Assembly: GCA_002723635.1 (NCBI GenBank)
Contig: PBMM01000009.1
Coordinates: forward strand, 68,386 to 74,267
DNA: 5,882 nt
Direction: 5' to 3'
Source of the DNA: Methanobacteriota archaeon
GTDB taxonomy: Archaea; Thermoplasmatota; Poseidoniia; Poseidoniales; Poseidoniaceae
Positions 5,626 through 5,882 of the stretch are shown here, piece after piece. The translations under genes and the position numbers were made by a program. The notes beneath the pieces are model-generated. The model worked only from the letters and a program-made list of their open reading frames with translations, ran no database searches and was not told where the DNA came from. Within the stretch, counting starts at the first letter, position 1, and every line of letters starts with the position of its first letter.

Positions 5626-5882
5626 ATGCTGACGACCGTGGCACTCTCCGCCGTTCTGTCTGCTGTGGTGGCCATCGCGGTGACCTTGGTCATTGAACGC
5701 TGGGGCGGTCGTATTGGGGGCGTGGTGGGCACCCTGCCGACGACCATCGTTCCCGCTGGAATCGGACTGGCCCTGGCATCGGACGCCGAAGCCCTTGCTG
5801 CGAGCCTTGCTGTGGTGCCGTATGGGATGCTCATGAACGGCTGCTTTCTGTTGGTTTACGTGTTCCTTCCACCTCGTTTGTC
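5626..5882 (+). CDS. Multi-pass membrane protein, N-terminal part
   Basis: Only the first 85 codons are present; the gene is cut by the right edge. It opens with a hydrophobic helix (about 3-23). A Gly-rich stretch follows, ERWGGRIGGVVGTLPTTIVP (24-43), then a hydrophobic segment (about 42-52), a short Asp/Glu-containing loop (DAEA), and at least one further helix (about 58-81) ending in FLPPRL. This is an integral membrane protein with at least two or three segments in view. The GGxxGGxxGTLPTTIVPAG stretch looks like a conserved family signature, possibly a re-entrant or helix-packing motif, but I cannot name the family. It starts 1 bp after the thioredoxin-like stop, with GGAGG 6 nt upstream, so it very probably shares that transcript. 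Confidence 0.8.
   Translation, partial: MLTTVALSAVLSAVVAIAVTLVIERWGGRIGGVVGTLPTTIVPAGIGLALASDAEALAASLAVVPYGMLMNGCFLLVYVFLPPRL

Overview
The window is about 60% GC and gene-dense, with archaeal signatures. It carries a phosphoglycerate kinase (PGK) with archaeal-type motifs, a tRNA-Thr with no encoded CCA, and ribosome binding sites of the GGTGA/GGAGG type. One protein appears to be built from histone folds. The combination suggests a high-GC member of the Thermoplasmatota, most like marine group II (Poseidoniia). That placement is inference from protein character, not from a marker gene search.

Minus-strand block (about 1-2811). Read in transcription order it holds four genes. First is a membrane-anchored protein with an extracytoplasmic domain and a long Pro/Ala/Gln-rich tail (2811-1798). 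Next come a complete PGK (1751-489), tRNA-Thr(CGU) (440-368), and the N-terminal 103 codons of an amidohydrolase resembling MTA/SAH deaminases (from 311, running off the left edge). A near-perfect 20-bp palindrome and a weak TATA-like element sit between PGK and the tRNA.

Plus-strand block (2897-5882). After an 85-bp divergent intergenic region, five genes lie head to tail with gaps of 5, 43, 4 and 1 bp, probably one transcription unit. They are an M24 (Xaa-Pro aminopeptidase-like) metallopeptidase; a small Cys/His protein that may bind zinc; a 270-aa helical protein that I read as several histone folds in one chain; a 105-aa thioredoxin-like CxxC protein; and the start of a multi-pass membrane protein cut by the right edge.

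The housekeeping genes (PGK, tRNA, M24 peptidase, amidohydrolase) are ordinary. The most interesting object is the 4490-5302 gene. At least two, and possibly four, segments follow the archaeal histone pattern (short helix, loop, long helix, R-K-T/T-I-K loop, short helix) with the spacing of HMf-type histones. This would make it a single-chain multi-histone protein. No intergenic stretch exceeds 100 bp and no mobile elements, CRISPR arrays or long repeats were seen.
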